Shown here: piece after piece, positions 6,525 through 12,971 of the stretch
Layout: each line of letters begins with the position of its first letter
How positions within the stretch are numbered: position 1 is the first letter of the stretch
Assembly: GCA_002380945.1 (NCBI GenBank)
Contig: DFWO01000197.1
Coordinates: 1 to 14,900 of the forward strand
DNA length: 14,900 bases
Source: Methylococcaceae bacterium UBA4132
Lineage (GTDB): Bacteria; Pseudomonadota; Gammaproteobacteria; Methylococcales; Methylomonadaceae
Reading direction: 5' to 3'
Program-made: the position numbers and the translations under genes
Notes under the pieces: generated by a model
The model's database searches: none
Seen by the model: only the letters and a program-made list of their open reading frames with translations
What the model was told of the DNA's origin: nothing

Positions 6525-8075
6525 GTGATTCATCCTAAAATAGTTTTTCGTTTAATCCATATTAGCTGGGTTCTGGTTCTGCATGGACTGGATGAAATTG
6601 TGTTAAAAACCCACTTATTCCGTCCGATTCGTTATCTAGTTATTTTCTCGCCTTATTATTGGTTAAAAAAAGAATCAGACCCGCGTGGTGTGCGTATTCG
6701 TCGCGCATTGGAAGATTTAGGACCCATTTACGTTAAGTTTGGACAAGCGTTATCAACGCGCAAAGATTTATTGCCCGATGATATAGCCGATGAATTAGTT
6801 AAATTACAAGACCGCGTGCCACCCTTTAGCAATGATATTGCACGCAGCATAATCGAAGAAGAATTAGGCATGTCGATAGCCGAAGCCTTTGCTGAATTTG
6901 ATCCAACACCCCTCGCCTCCGCCTCAGTCGCGCAAGTTCATACCGCCGTGTTACACACGGGCGAACAAGTCGTGGTCAAAGTATTACGCCCTGATATTGA
7001 ACAACGCATTCTGTCAGATATGGGGCTGTTATATGAATTAGCGCGGATTGCCGAACGCTTTTGGTCGGATGCTAAACGCTTACGCGCTTTAGAAGTTGTA
7101 GCAGAATTTGAAAAAACGACGTTGGATGAATTGGATTTAGTGCGAGAGGCTGCAAACGCTGCAAAATTACGCCGTAACTTTGAAGACTCAAATATCATCT
7201 ATATTCCTGAGATTCATTGGCCATTAACACGCAAAAAAGTCATGGTCATGGAACGCATTCATGGCATACCTGTCGGTGATATTGATGCACTCAAAGCAGG
7301 TGGTGCCGATTTTAAAATGCTGGCTGAACGCGGTGTAGAAATATTTTTCACCCAAGTATTCCGTGATAATTTCTTTCATGCTGATATGCATCCTGGCAAT
7401 ATTTTTGTTGATTTGCCTGATAAATATATCGCGGTCGATTTTGGTATTGTCGGTACACTGTCGCTGTCTGATCAACGTTATCTCGCAGAAAATTTCTTAG
7501 CATTTTTTAATCGTGATTATCGCAAAGTTGCCGAAATGCACGTTGAATCTGGCTGGGTACCAAGCAGTACGCGTATTGAAGAATTTGAATCGGCGATTCG
7601 TAGCGTTTGTGAACCGATTTTTGAAAAACCGCTGAAAGATATTTCTTTTGGGCAATTATTATTGCGCTTATTTCAAACTGCGCGACGGTTTGATATGCAC
7701 GTTCAACCGCAACTGGTGTTATTACAAAAAACCTTGCTCAATATCGAAGGTTTAGGACGTGAGTTATATCCTGACTTAGATTTATGGCAAACTGCCAAAC
7801 CGTTTTTGGAATCATGGTTTCATGATCGCATAGGTCCTAAAGCCAAAATCACTCGTATCATTAAACAATTTCCTGAATTTGCCGAACAGTTTCCTGAAAT
7901 TCCTTCGTTACTGTATAAGGCCTTAGATAATGCCGCTTACGCCCAACAACGTGCTGAAGCACAACGGCGAGAAATGGAATTATTGCGCCAACAAATAGCA
8001 GTCAATCACAGCACTACCGTGTGGGCAATGATAATCGGAGCAGTGATGATTAGTGTTGCGGTGTTGTTTCAATGA
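6525..8075 (+). CDS. ubiB: UbiB, ABC1-type atypical kinase/ATPase for ubiquinone synthesis
   Basis: UbiB is a membrane-anchored atypical protein-kinase-like ATPase (ABC1/ADCK/UbiB family) required for ubiquinone production, probably by helping lipid intermediates reach the synthesis complex. The 516 residues show the family signature KFGQ at 71-74 (KxGQ motif), the Ala-rich loop ASASVAQVH at 131-139 in place of a Gly-rich loop, the ATP-site lysine K152 in VVVKV, HADMHPGN at 285-292 and DFG at 305-307. A hydrophobic C-terminal segment at about 495-515 anchors it in the inner membrane. The GTG start at 6525 is preceded by AAAGG at 6514-6518. It closes the plus-strand cluster, five bases before a palindrome shared with the convergent norB. 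Confidence 0.97.
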   Translation: MIHPKIVFRLIHISWVLVLHGLDEIVLKTHLFRPIRYLVIFSPYYWLKKESDPRGVRIRRALEDLGPIYVKFGQALSTRKDLLPDDIADELVKLQDRVPPFSNDIARSIIEEELGMSIAEAFAEFDPTPLASASVAQVHTAVLHTGEQVVVKVLRPDIEQRILSDMGLLYELARIAERFWSDAKRLRALEVVAEFEKTTLDELDLVREAANAAKLRRNFEDSNIIYIPEIHWPLTRKKVMVMERIHGIPVGDIDALKAGGADFKMLAERGVEIFFTQVFRDNFFHADMHPGNIFVDLPDKYIAVDFGIVGTLSLSDQRYLAENFLAFFNRDYRKVAEMHVESGWVPSSTRIEEFESAIRSVCEPIFEKPLKDISFGQLLLRLFQTARRFDMHVQPQLVLLQKTLLNIEGLGRELYPDLDLWQTAKPFLESWFHDRIGPKAKITRIIKQFPEFAEQFPEIPSLLYKALDNAAYAQQRAEAQRREMELLRQQIAVNHSTTVWAMIIGAVMISVAVLFQ

Positions 8076-8079
8076 AATA

Positions 8080-8116
8080 ACGCATTCCCACGCACACACG
8101 GCGCGTGGGAATGCGT
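8080..8116. repeat. Palindromic element between convergent ubiB and norB
   Basis: Arms of 14 bases, ACGCATTCCCACGC (8080-8093) and GCGTGGGAATGCGT (8103-8116), pair perfectly around a nine-base loop. It begins five bases after the ubiB stop and ends 13 bases from the norB stop. Its placement suits a bidirectional transcription stop, but there is no T run on either side. GC-rich elements with a TTCCCACGC core are known as dispersed intergenic repeats in several proteobacteria, so a REP-like repeat is equally likely. Confidence 0.8.
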
Positions 8117-8129
8117 ACCTTACAAGCTC

Positions 8130-9617
8130 CTAATGCTCAATAATCTCCTGAGTCTTGCGAGTCTCGCCTTTACCGATAGTGAGTAAATCCCAAATCAGTA
8201 ACACTAAACCAGAAAACGTCATTAAACCAAACAACCAACGCCACACCATCGCACTTTGAAAGGATGGGTGATTTTGCGCAGAGAAATAACCGCCCCATGT
8301 TGAACCTTCGGTGGCACGTTCAATAAAGGATTGTTCGTAACCTGCAATCAATAACGCGATAGTCATACCCAACACACCTGCATTCAACAAGCCTAACGCC
8401 CATTTCCACCGCCATGCGTTTGGCATACCGTTACTCATCCACACATCACCGCGCCAGTGTTGTATCGCCAAGTAAAAGAAGGCAATGTTAATTGTGGCAT
8501 ACGCGCCAAAAAATGCTAAATGACCATGTGATGCCGACCATTGTGTGCCGTGCGTGTACAGATTGATTTGTGGCAAGGTGTGCATAAAGCCCCACACGCC
8601 CGCGCCAAAAAAGTTACCAAATGCTTGTGCGATAATCCACGCCACCGCTGGATGATTACTGTTTTTAAAGCTATGCGTTCCTGCATCATACATGGCATGA
8701 ACCACCATCGCGACCAACGGAATCGGCTCTAAGGCTGAGAAAAACCCGCCGATAGTGAGCCAATATTCAGGCGTACCTATCCAAAAATAATGATGCCCTA
8801 AGCCTAAAATACCTGAGCCAAACATCAGCGCGACTTCGATATACAACCAAGTCGTGACGATTTGCCGTCTTACACCCAACAGCTTCATCAATGACCACGC
8901 CATGATGACACCGACTAGCACTTCCCAAGTGGCTTCCACCCATAAATGAATCACCCACCACCACCAATATTGATCGTGAGTGATGTTGGTCATGTAGAAC
9001 ATACCCGCCGTATACAAACCTGCCAACGCGACTAAATCCAGTGTCAACACGCCTGCAATACCCGACCATTTTCCTTTACTGAACGTAGCGACCACGTTGT
9101 AAAAAAAGATAAGCATAACGATGACGATACCAATATCTGCCCAGCGGGGTGCTTCAATGTATTCACGACCTTCGTTGATTAGCCATATCGTAGTGTCATT
9201 ACCCGCGCCGATTTGAATAAACAAATACACCAACACCACCAACGTCACCGCGCCTGTTAATACCCAAAACGCCAGCACACCTAGATTTAAACCAACGATG
9301 TCCGTGCCGCTTTCATCTTCTAACAACCAATACACACAGCCGATAAAACCGTACAGCATCCAGACCACCATGGCATTGATATGCACCATGCGATTGACGC
9401 TGAAATCTAACCAGCTATATAAAAAGTTCGGAAAAATAAACTGCGTTGCCGCTATCATGCCAAACAATAATTGGGCAAAAAACAAAATTACTGCGACGAT
9501 AAAATACTTAACCGCCAGTTGTCGTCCTGCACTTAAATTACTGCTATCTAATGCAACCCATGTGGTAAAGTCGGCAAGACAAGCACGCGATTTTTCACAA
9601 AGTTCTTTTGCGTTCAT
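8130..9617 (-). CDS. norB: NorB, catalytic subunit of cytochrome c-dependent nitric oxide reductase
   Basis: NorB reduces two NO to N2O in the inner membrane, taking electrons from NorC. It belongs to the heme-copper oxidase superfamily with a non-heme iron (FeB). With the start at 9617 the protein has 495 residues and about 12 transmembrane helices. All expected ligands are visible: H79 (RMVHIN) and H366 for heme b, H364 (SHGH) for heme b3, and H224 (VIHLWVEATWE), H275 and H276 (GLGHHYF) for FeB. The nearby glutamates E228 and E297 (ALEP) are also present. A TTG two codons upstream is less likely, because GGAGGA at 9624-9629 lies six bases before the ATG. About 20 residues precede the usual NorB start. 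It begins two bases after the norC stop. Because FeB ligands are intact, NO dismutase is unlikely. Confidence 0.96.
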   Translation of the reverse strand: MNAKELCEKSRACLADFTTWVALDSSNLSAGRQLAVKYFIVAVILFFAQLLFGMIAATQFIFPNFLYSWLDFSVNRMVHINAMVVWMLYGFIGCVYWLLEDESGTDIVGLNLGVLAFWVLTGAVTLVVLVYLFIQIGAGNDTTIWLINEGREYIEAPRWADIGIVIVMLIFFYNVVATFSKGKWSGIAGVLTLDLVALAGLYTAGMFYMTNITHDQYWWWWVIHLWVEATWEVLVGVIMAWSLMKLLGVRRQIVTTWLYIEVALMFGSGILGLGHHYFWIGTPEYWLTIGGFFSALEPIPLVAMVVHAMYDAGTHSFKNSNHPAVAWIIAQAFGNFFGAGVWGFMHTLPQINLYTHGTQWSASHGHLAFFGAYATINIAFFYLAIQHWRGDVWMSNGMPNAWRWKWALGLLNAGVLGMTIALLIAGYEQSFIERATEGSTWGGYFSAQNHPSFQSAMVWRWLFGLMTFSGLVLLIWDLLTIGKGETRKTQEIIEH

Positions 9618-9619
9618 GC

Positions 9620-10216
9620 TCAATCCTCCGCGTTGATGGTTTTGAAGTTATAAGGGAAACCATTGGTATCAATACTGGACATCCATTTTAAAAATGCCAC
9701 TACACCTTTAGCTTCGGTTTCGGTAATGTTTAAATTGGGCATTTTTCGATTGCTGCCAAAAGTGCGGGCATTTTTTTCGGGGTCCATTAAAAAGTTAACC
9801 ATCATATCGTCGCGCATTTCTTTATTTACCCAGCCTTTGTCTAAATAGGCTTTGGTTAAATCGGGCGCGTAGTAAGCACCGTTACCTAATAAGGTATGGC
9901 AATTCATACAGTTTTTCGCCTGTGTGGTTTTTTTACCTAGCATGACCAGTTGTTCCGCTTCGGCTTCGGTGTATTCCTTACCAAATAGCAACTCCGTATC
10001 ACCAATGACAGGCATGGATTTGTGCAGGTCTTTTTGATAGACATAATCAATTTTTTTGTTAATAACAGCGTAGGCTGGAACGCGCTTACTGCCTGCTTTG
10101 GTTTGGCTGAGTGAATCCATAGTTAAAAAAACCAGAATAATAAATGAGCCAGCCGTGACCCAAATTGCGGTTTTTTTCCAGAATGATTCCGAAGCCCATA
10201 AGGGTGTGTCATTCAT
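9620..10216 (-). CDS. norC: NorC, membrane-anchored cytochrome c subunit of nitric oxide reductase
   Basis: NorC receives electrons from soluble cytochromes and passes them to NorB. An N-terminal membrane anchor (about 15-33) places the rest in the periplasm. The heme c site is CMNCH (C103, C106, H107) within NCMNCHTLLGNGAYYAPDLTKA, the diagnostic NorC block, and M159 in RKMPNL is the likely sixth ligand. At 198 residues it is about 45-50 longer than classical NorC. The extra stretch (about 40-95, including VPAYAVINKKIDYVY and LLFGKEYTEAEAEQL) lies between anchor and heme. GAGGA at 10223-10227 sits six bases before the ATG. The start overlaps the upstream membrane gene by ATGA, and the norB ribosome site lies within the norC end, so all three are co-expressed. 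Confidence 0.95.
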   Translation of the reverse strand: MNDTPLWASESFWKKTAIWVTAGSFIILVFLTMDSLSQTKAGSKRVPAYAVINKKIDYVYQKDLHKSMPVIGDTELLFGKEYTEAEAEQLVMLGKKTTQAKNCMNCHTLLGNGAYYAPDLTKAYLDKGWVNKEMRDDMMVNFLMDPEKNARTFGSNRKMPNLNITETEAKGVVAFLKWMSSIDTNGFPYNFKTINAED

Positions 10217-10542
10217 TGTTTATCCTCTTTTGTGATGGTTGAATCGGAAACGGCATGAGTTTTTACGCATAAATGCCAAATGCCAATGGGAGCAAAAAAA
10301 TAGCCGACCACCATCACTACAGACAGTGATAGCCAATAACCTGAGAAATTAGCCGCGCGAGTTAATAACATCACGGCAACGACTAACAGTAAGTAAGAAA
10401 AGTAAGCGGCTATTTTGATGAAGGGTTTGTTATTTACTTTTGACCATGCAAATAACAATGCGTAACTCGCGCCTGCCATAATGACTAAAGCGGCTGAAAA
10501 AAAGGTAATGAAAAAATCTTTTAACGCAACGGGTTCGATCAT
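10213..10542 (-). CDS. Small three-helix membrane protein, first gene of the nor operon
   Basis: I do not recognise this 109-residue protein. Three hydrophobic segments can be traced at about 9-31, 40-60 and 67-92, with a polar tail ending in DSTITKEDKQ. Notable are YFSYLLLVVAVMLLTRAA and GYFFAPIGIWHLC, the latter holding a His-Leu-Cys near the membrane edge. It has no heme-binding motif and is too short for the NorE (oxidase subunit III-like) family; it could be a NorF-like small partner, but the sequence gives no firm link. Its stop overlaps the norC ATG (ATGA), so it is translated with norCB and probably helps assembly or stability of the reductase. The ATG at 10542 has no clear ribosome site. 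Confidence 0.75.
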   Translation of the reverse strand: MIEPVALKDFFITFFSAALVIMAGASYALLFAWSKVNNKPFIKIAAYFSYLLLVVAVMLLTRAANFSGYWLSLSVVMVVGYFFAPIGIWHLCVKTHAVSDSTITKEDKQ

Positions 10543-10616
10543 GATTGATTAACTAACTGTAAGAAATAGTTATGAAAATCAAGATATGATACACCTCATC
10601 ATTATTTACATCATGG

Positions 10617-10644
10617 TTTATATGCCATTTGATACCGTGTTAAA
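10617..10644 (-). promoter_or_regulatory. Possible sigma-70 promoter of the nor operon
   Basis: On the minus strand TTTAAC (10639-10644) and TATAAA (10617-10622) are separated by 16 bases, and lie upstream of the small membrane gene. The match to the -35 consensus is modest. I found no clear FNR/DNR-type TTGAT-N4-ATCAA site or NsrR palindrome in the 118-base gap, so NO-responsive control is not visible. Confidence 0.25.
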
Positions 10645-10660
10645 GTATACAGTTGGCTTA

Positions 10661-11092
10661 CTACTTGATGGCTAGGACTAAGACACCGCAAGCAACTAAC
10701 GCAATTCCTAACCATTCCCTAATGGATGGTCGTTCACCAAGAAATGCAAAGGCAAATAGTGCAACCAGCACTAAACTAAACTTATCGACAGGGGCAACTT
10801 TTGACGCATCGCCCATTTGCAAAGCACGAAAATAGCACAGCCAAGACGCACCTGTAGCAAGACCTGAAAGCCCCAAAAAAAGCCATGTTTTGCCAGATAA
10901 TGTGAAAGGGTTACTCCATTTGTCAGTCAACCAAATGAAACCCGATAATATGAATAGAATAATGACCGTACGCATAAGCGTTGCAAAGTCAGAATCAACG
11001 CCACGAATACCGATTTTTGCAAAAATCGCAGTGCAGGCAGCAAATACCGCCGACAGTATTGCCCAGAAAAACCAATTATTTAACGTTGTCAT
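10661..11092 (-). CDS. Single-domain EamA/DMT family transporter
   Basis: This inner-membrane protein of 143 residues belongs to the drug/metabolite transporter superfamily. It carries one EamA domain with five hydrophobic helices, about half the size of the common ten-helix members, so it probably works as a dimer. Family features are AKIGIRGVDSDFATLMRT after helix 1, LSGLATGASWLCYFRALQMGDASKVAPVDK and LGERPSIREWLGIALVACGVLVLAI at the end. Substrate cannot be inferred. The ATG at 11092 is preceded by AGGA within AGGATACTTA, the same ten-base leader found before yjdM. It lies between yjdM and the nor operon on the same strand, with gaps of 79 and 118 bases, so joint transcription is possible but not shown. 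Confidence 0.9.
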   Translation of the reverse strand: MTTLNNWFFWAILSAVFAACTAIFAKIGIRGVDSDFATLMRTVIILFILSGFIWLTDKWSNPFTLSGKTWLFLGLSGLATGASWLCYFRALQMGDASKVAPVDKFSLVLVALFAFAFLGERPSIREWLGIALVACGVLVLAIK

Positions 11093-11124
11093 AATTTAAG
11101 TATCCTGAGTTGAAAACGTATAGC

Positions 11125-11150
11125 GGCGTATTACACTACGTTAATACGCC
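11125..11150. repeat. Inverted repeat between eamA and yjdM
   Basis: Nine-base arms GGCGTATTA (11125-11133) and TAATACGCC (11142-11150) flank an eight-base loop. It lies 21 bases past the yjdM stop and upstream of the eamA ribosome site. It may act as a weak terminator or RNA-stabilising hairpin for yjdM, but no T run follows on the minus strand. A further intergenic repeat copy is also possible. Confidence 0.5.
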
Positions 11151-11171
11151 CTATATGCTGGAGAGACTACA

Positions 11172-11513
11172 CTATGCTTTTTTTACAAATTCTGATTTCA
11201 ATTGCATTGCGCCGATGCCATCAACTTTACAATCAATGTTGTGGTCACCGTCGATAAGGCGAAGGACTTTGACTTTAGTGCCTACTTTGACAACCAATGA
11301 TGAACCTTTAACTTTTAAATCTTTAATCACCGTTACATTGTCACCATCTTGTAGCAAATTTCCATGCGCATCCTTAACGACAAGTCCTTGCTCAGTGGCT
11401 TCTTCATTGGTTTCTTGTCCCCATTCGTGTGCGCATTCAGGGCAAATGTACATGGTATTGTCTTCGTAAGTATATTCTGAACCGCATTTTGGACATGGAG
11501 GCAAATTGCTCAT
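11172..11513 (-). CDS. yjdM: YjdM (PhnA-like) zinc-ribbon protein
   Basis: The 113 residues closely follow the E. coli YjdM pattern, formerly called PhnA. The N-terminal zinc ribbon has C7, C10, C24 and C27 (CPKCGSEYTYEDNTMYICPEC). The C-terminal domain (about 50-113) contains VVKDAHGNLLQDGDNVTVIKDLKVKGSS, DGDHNIDCKVDGIG and the conserved end LKSEFVKK. The old name implied phosphonate metabolism, but YjdM is not needed for that and its role remains unclear. The ATG at 11513 is chosen over an upstream in-frame start because it matches the family and follows AGGA with eight bases spacing. The gene is cytoplasmic, has no signal peptide, and stands alone apart from eamA downstream. Confidence 0.95.
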   Translation of the reverse strand: MSNLPPCPKCGSEYTYEDNTMYICPECAHEWGQETNEEATEQGLVVKDAHGNLLQDGDNVTVIKDLKVKGSSLVVKVGTKVKVLRLIDGDHNIDCKVDGIGAMQLKSEFVKKA

Positions 11514-11605
11514 GCTAAGTATCCTATTGTTAATGAGTGGAATAATAATGGGGAGCGTAAGCATCCCAAATAAACGGTCATTGTAACCTGTTCTCTATCA
11601 TATAG

Positions 11606-11654
11606 CTGGTAGCTCTACGAAAACTACCAGACGTTGAATTGCAACGTCTCTACA
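11606..11654. repeat. Compound double-hairpin repeat downstream of the stress protein gene
   Basis: Two hairpins share an AG. The first pairs CTGGTAG (11606-11612) with CTACCAG (11624-11630) around an 11-base loop. The second pairs AGACGTTG (11629-11636) with CAACGTCT (11642-11649) around AATTG. CTCTAC occurs both in the first loop and at the end of the second stem. A core of GTAGAGACGTTG...CAACGTCT type is familiar as a dispersed intergenic palindrome in other bacteria, so a REP/MITE-like origin is likely. It is in the 214-base gap between yjdM and uspA. The rest of that gap shows only the palindrome TTAGCTAGCTAA at 11688-11699. Confidence 0.7.
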
Positions 11655-11727
11655 ATAATATGCACTACCCAAACAGCTAACGGTATTTTAGCTAGCTAAT
11701 GATTGAAACAGCTCATACATTTAGTAT

Positions 11728-12171
11728 TTAGTTATCTAATAAACGCACTGCTAATACATCACAATTTGCATGATGTAAAATACTGTTAGCAGTAGAGCCT
11801 AATAGTAAGGCTAAACCATGTCGCCCATGTGAACCAACAACAATTAAGTCTATATGTTGCTGAGTGGCTATTTCAACAATTTCTTCTTTAGGAACACCCC
11901 ACACCAACCATTGATTATCTTCACTAACGGCTAAACGTTTACCTAATTCCATGAGTTTAGTTTTTTCCGCTTCTAGCAAATCGTAATTTGAATTTTCTTT
12001 TAACGGAATTACTGAACCATAATTAGTATCTGGCATAGGTATATTATCCAATACATGAATAATACTGAGTTTTGCTTGATAGGTATCCGCTAACGATTTT
12101 GCTTTATTAGCAACATAATCATTTTGCGCTGAATAATTGACAGCTAATAAGATGTGTTTATAATCATTCAT
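11728..12171 (-). CDS. UspA-type universal stress protein
   Basis: This cytoplasmic protein of 147 residues has one universal stress protein domain (Rossmann-like alpha/beta fold). It begins MNDYKHILLAVNYS, contains LSIIHVLDN after the second strand and ends with the nucleotide-loop region VVGSHGRHGLALLLGSTANSILHHANCDVLAVRL. In that loop the classic G-2x-G-9x-G(S/T) spacing is eight rather than nine, as is seen in UspA-type members, so ATP binding is uncertain. The frame is open to 12246, but ATG at 12171 fits the domain and follows GGAG with eight bases spacing; the longer form would overlap the preceding gene. It lies 40 bases after the metalloprotease-like gene, so it may share its transcript. 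Confidence 0.92.
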   Translation of the reverse strand: MNDYKHILLAVNYSAQNDYVANKAKSLADTYQAKLSIIHVLDNIPMPDTNYGSVIPLKENSNYDLLEAEKTKLMELGKRLAVSEDNQWLVWGVPKEEIVEIATQQHIDLIVVGSHGRHGLALLLGSTANSILHHANCDVLAVRLLDN

Positions 12172-12211
12172 GTTTTTCACTCCATTGTTCATAGGTTTAT
12201 AGTAAGGTGTT

Positions 12212-12961
12212 CTACCTGAATATTTTATATTGCTTAAATAATACAAATCCTGCCCATATTAAGGACAATAGCATAATAACTGAGCCTATTATAAAAACAA
12301 TTTTAGCTAGCGTATGGTCATATTCAATAATGTTAGATTCTGTTAATAAATATTCCCAATCGTGAAAACCATAAGGTGCTGAATGTCCGAAATTACCGCC
12401 TAATAGTGGCAAATCGCCTGCACGGGCATCATCCATATAAGGGGCTATATCGAGAAAGTTTTCACCAAACCACCATAAAGTAACTGACGCACCAAATGGA
12501 TCACGCGTTTTAAATAATAAGGTACCCATACAAATCAGCGGCATTAATAACTGTCCTAATGTGCCGCCTAATGAGGTAATAAATTGCCCAAAAGGTCGAA
12601 AAAAAATATGCCCTGCTTCATGAAAAGGGGTATTAATTAAATGTAAAAACGCTTCGCCAAAAGCATAATCATCAATATATGACCTAATTAATAACCACCC
12701 CCAAATTGTCAATGCGATAAATATAATGGCTCGCCATATAAAATAAGCGAGGCTATCTTGTAAGGTATCTTCAAAAAGTAACGCGGCAATAGAATGAATA
12801 TCCTCGTTATCTTCTGAATAGATTTTTATACTGCTCGGTAATACCGTGGGTTGATCCGTTTCTGTCGAATGATATTTAGCATATTTTGCAAAAAAGATAC
12901 CGCAATGCGGACATTGAATCGCTTGCTCTGGTGTGGCTTTTTTACATTTTGGACAGATCAT
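12212..12961 (-). CDS. Zinc-ribbon membrane protein with HEAGH metalloprotease motif
   Basis: The 249 residues start with a zinc ribbon (C3, C6, C17, C20) followed by a polar linker. Hydrophobic segments lie at about 73-93, 128-150 and 219-243. Between the first two lies NTPFHEAGH, whose H114-E115-x-x-H118 is the HExxH signature of zinc metallopeptidases. Acidic residues in NFLDIAPYMDDAR (D171, D177, D178) are candidates for the third metal ligand, as in site-2 (M50) proteases, though the classic NPDG-type motif is not seen. An intramembrane or membrane-proximal protease is therefore inferred; the family is not one I can name. It starts ten bases after the Fic/zeta gene stop with only a weak ribosome site, suggesting linked expression with that gene. 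Confidence 0.8.
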   Translation of the reverse strand: MICPKCKKATPEQAIQCPHCGIFFAKYAKYHSTETDQPTVLPSSIKIYSEDNEDIHSIAALLFEDTLQDSLAYFIWRAIIFIALTIWGWLLIRSYIDDYAFGEAFLHLINTPFHEAGHIFFRPFGQFITSLGGTLGQLLMPLICMGTLLFKTRDPFGASVTLWWFGENFLDIAPYMDDARAGDLPLLGGNFGHSAPYGFHDWEYLLTESNIIEYDHTLAKIVFIIGSVIMLLSLIWAGFVLFKQYKIFR

Positions 12962-12971
12962 CTCGTCTCAC

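Noticed and set aside
8130..9617. NorB as a possible NO dismutase or quinol-type reductase
   Set aside because: The FeB histidines and the nearby glutamates are all present, and a separate NorC with a heme c site is adjacent. Dismutases and quinol types differ on both points.
9298..9636. Plus-strand reading frame opposite norB
   Set aside because: It is antisense to a highly conserved gene, and its translation shows no domain or ribosome site.
10543..10660. FNR/DNR or NsrR operator upstream of the nor operon
   Set aside because: Fragments such as TTGAT and GATGTAAAT occur, but no half-site has a properly spaced partner.
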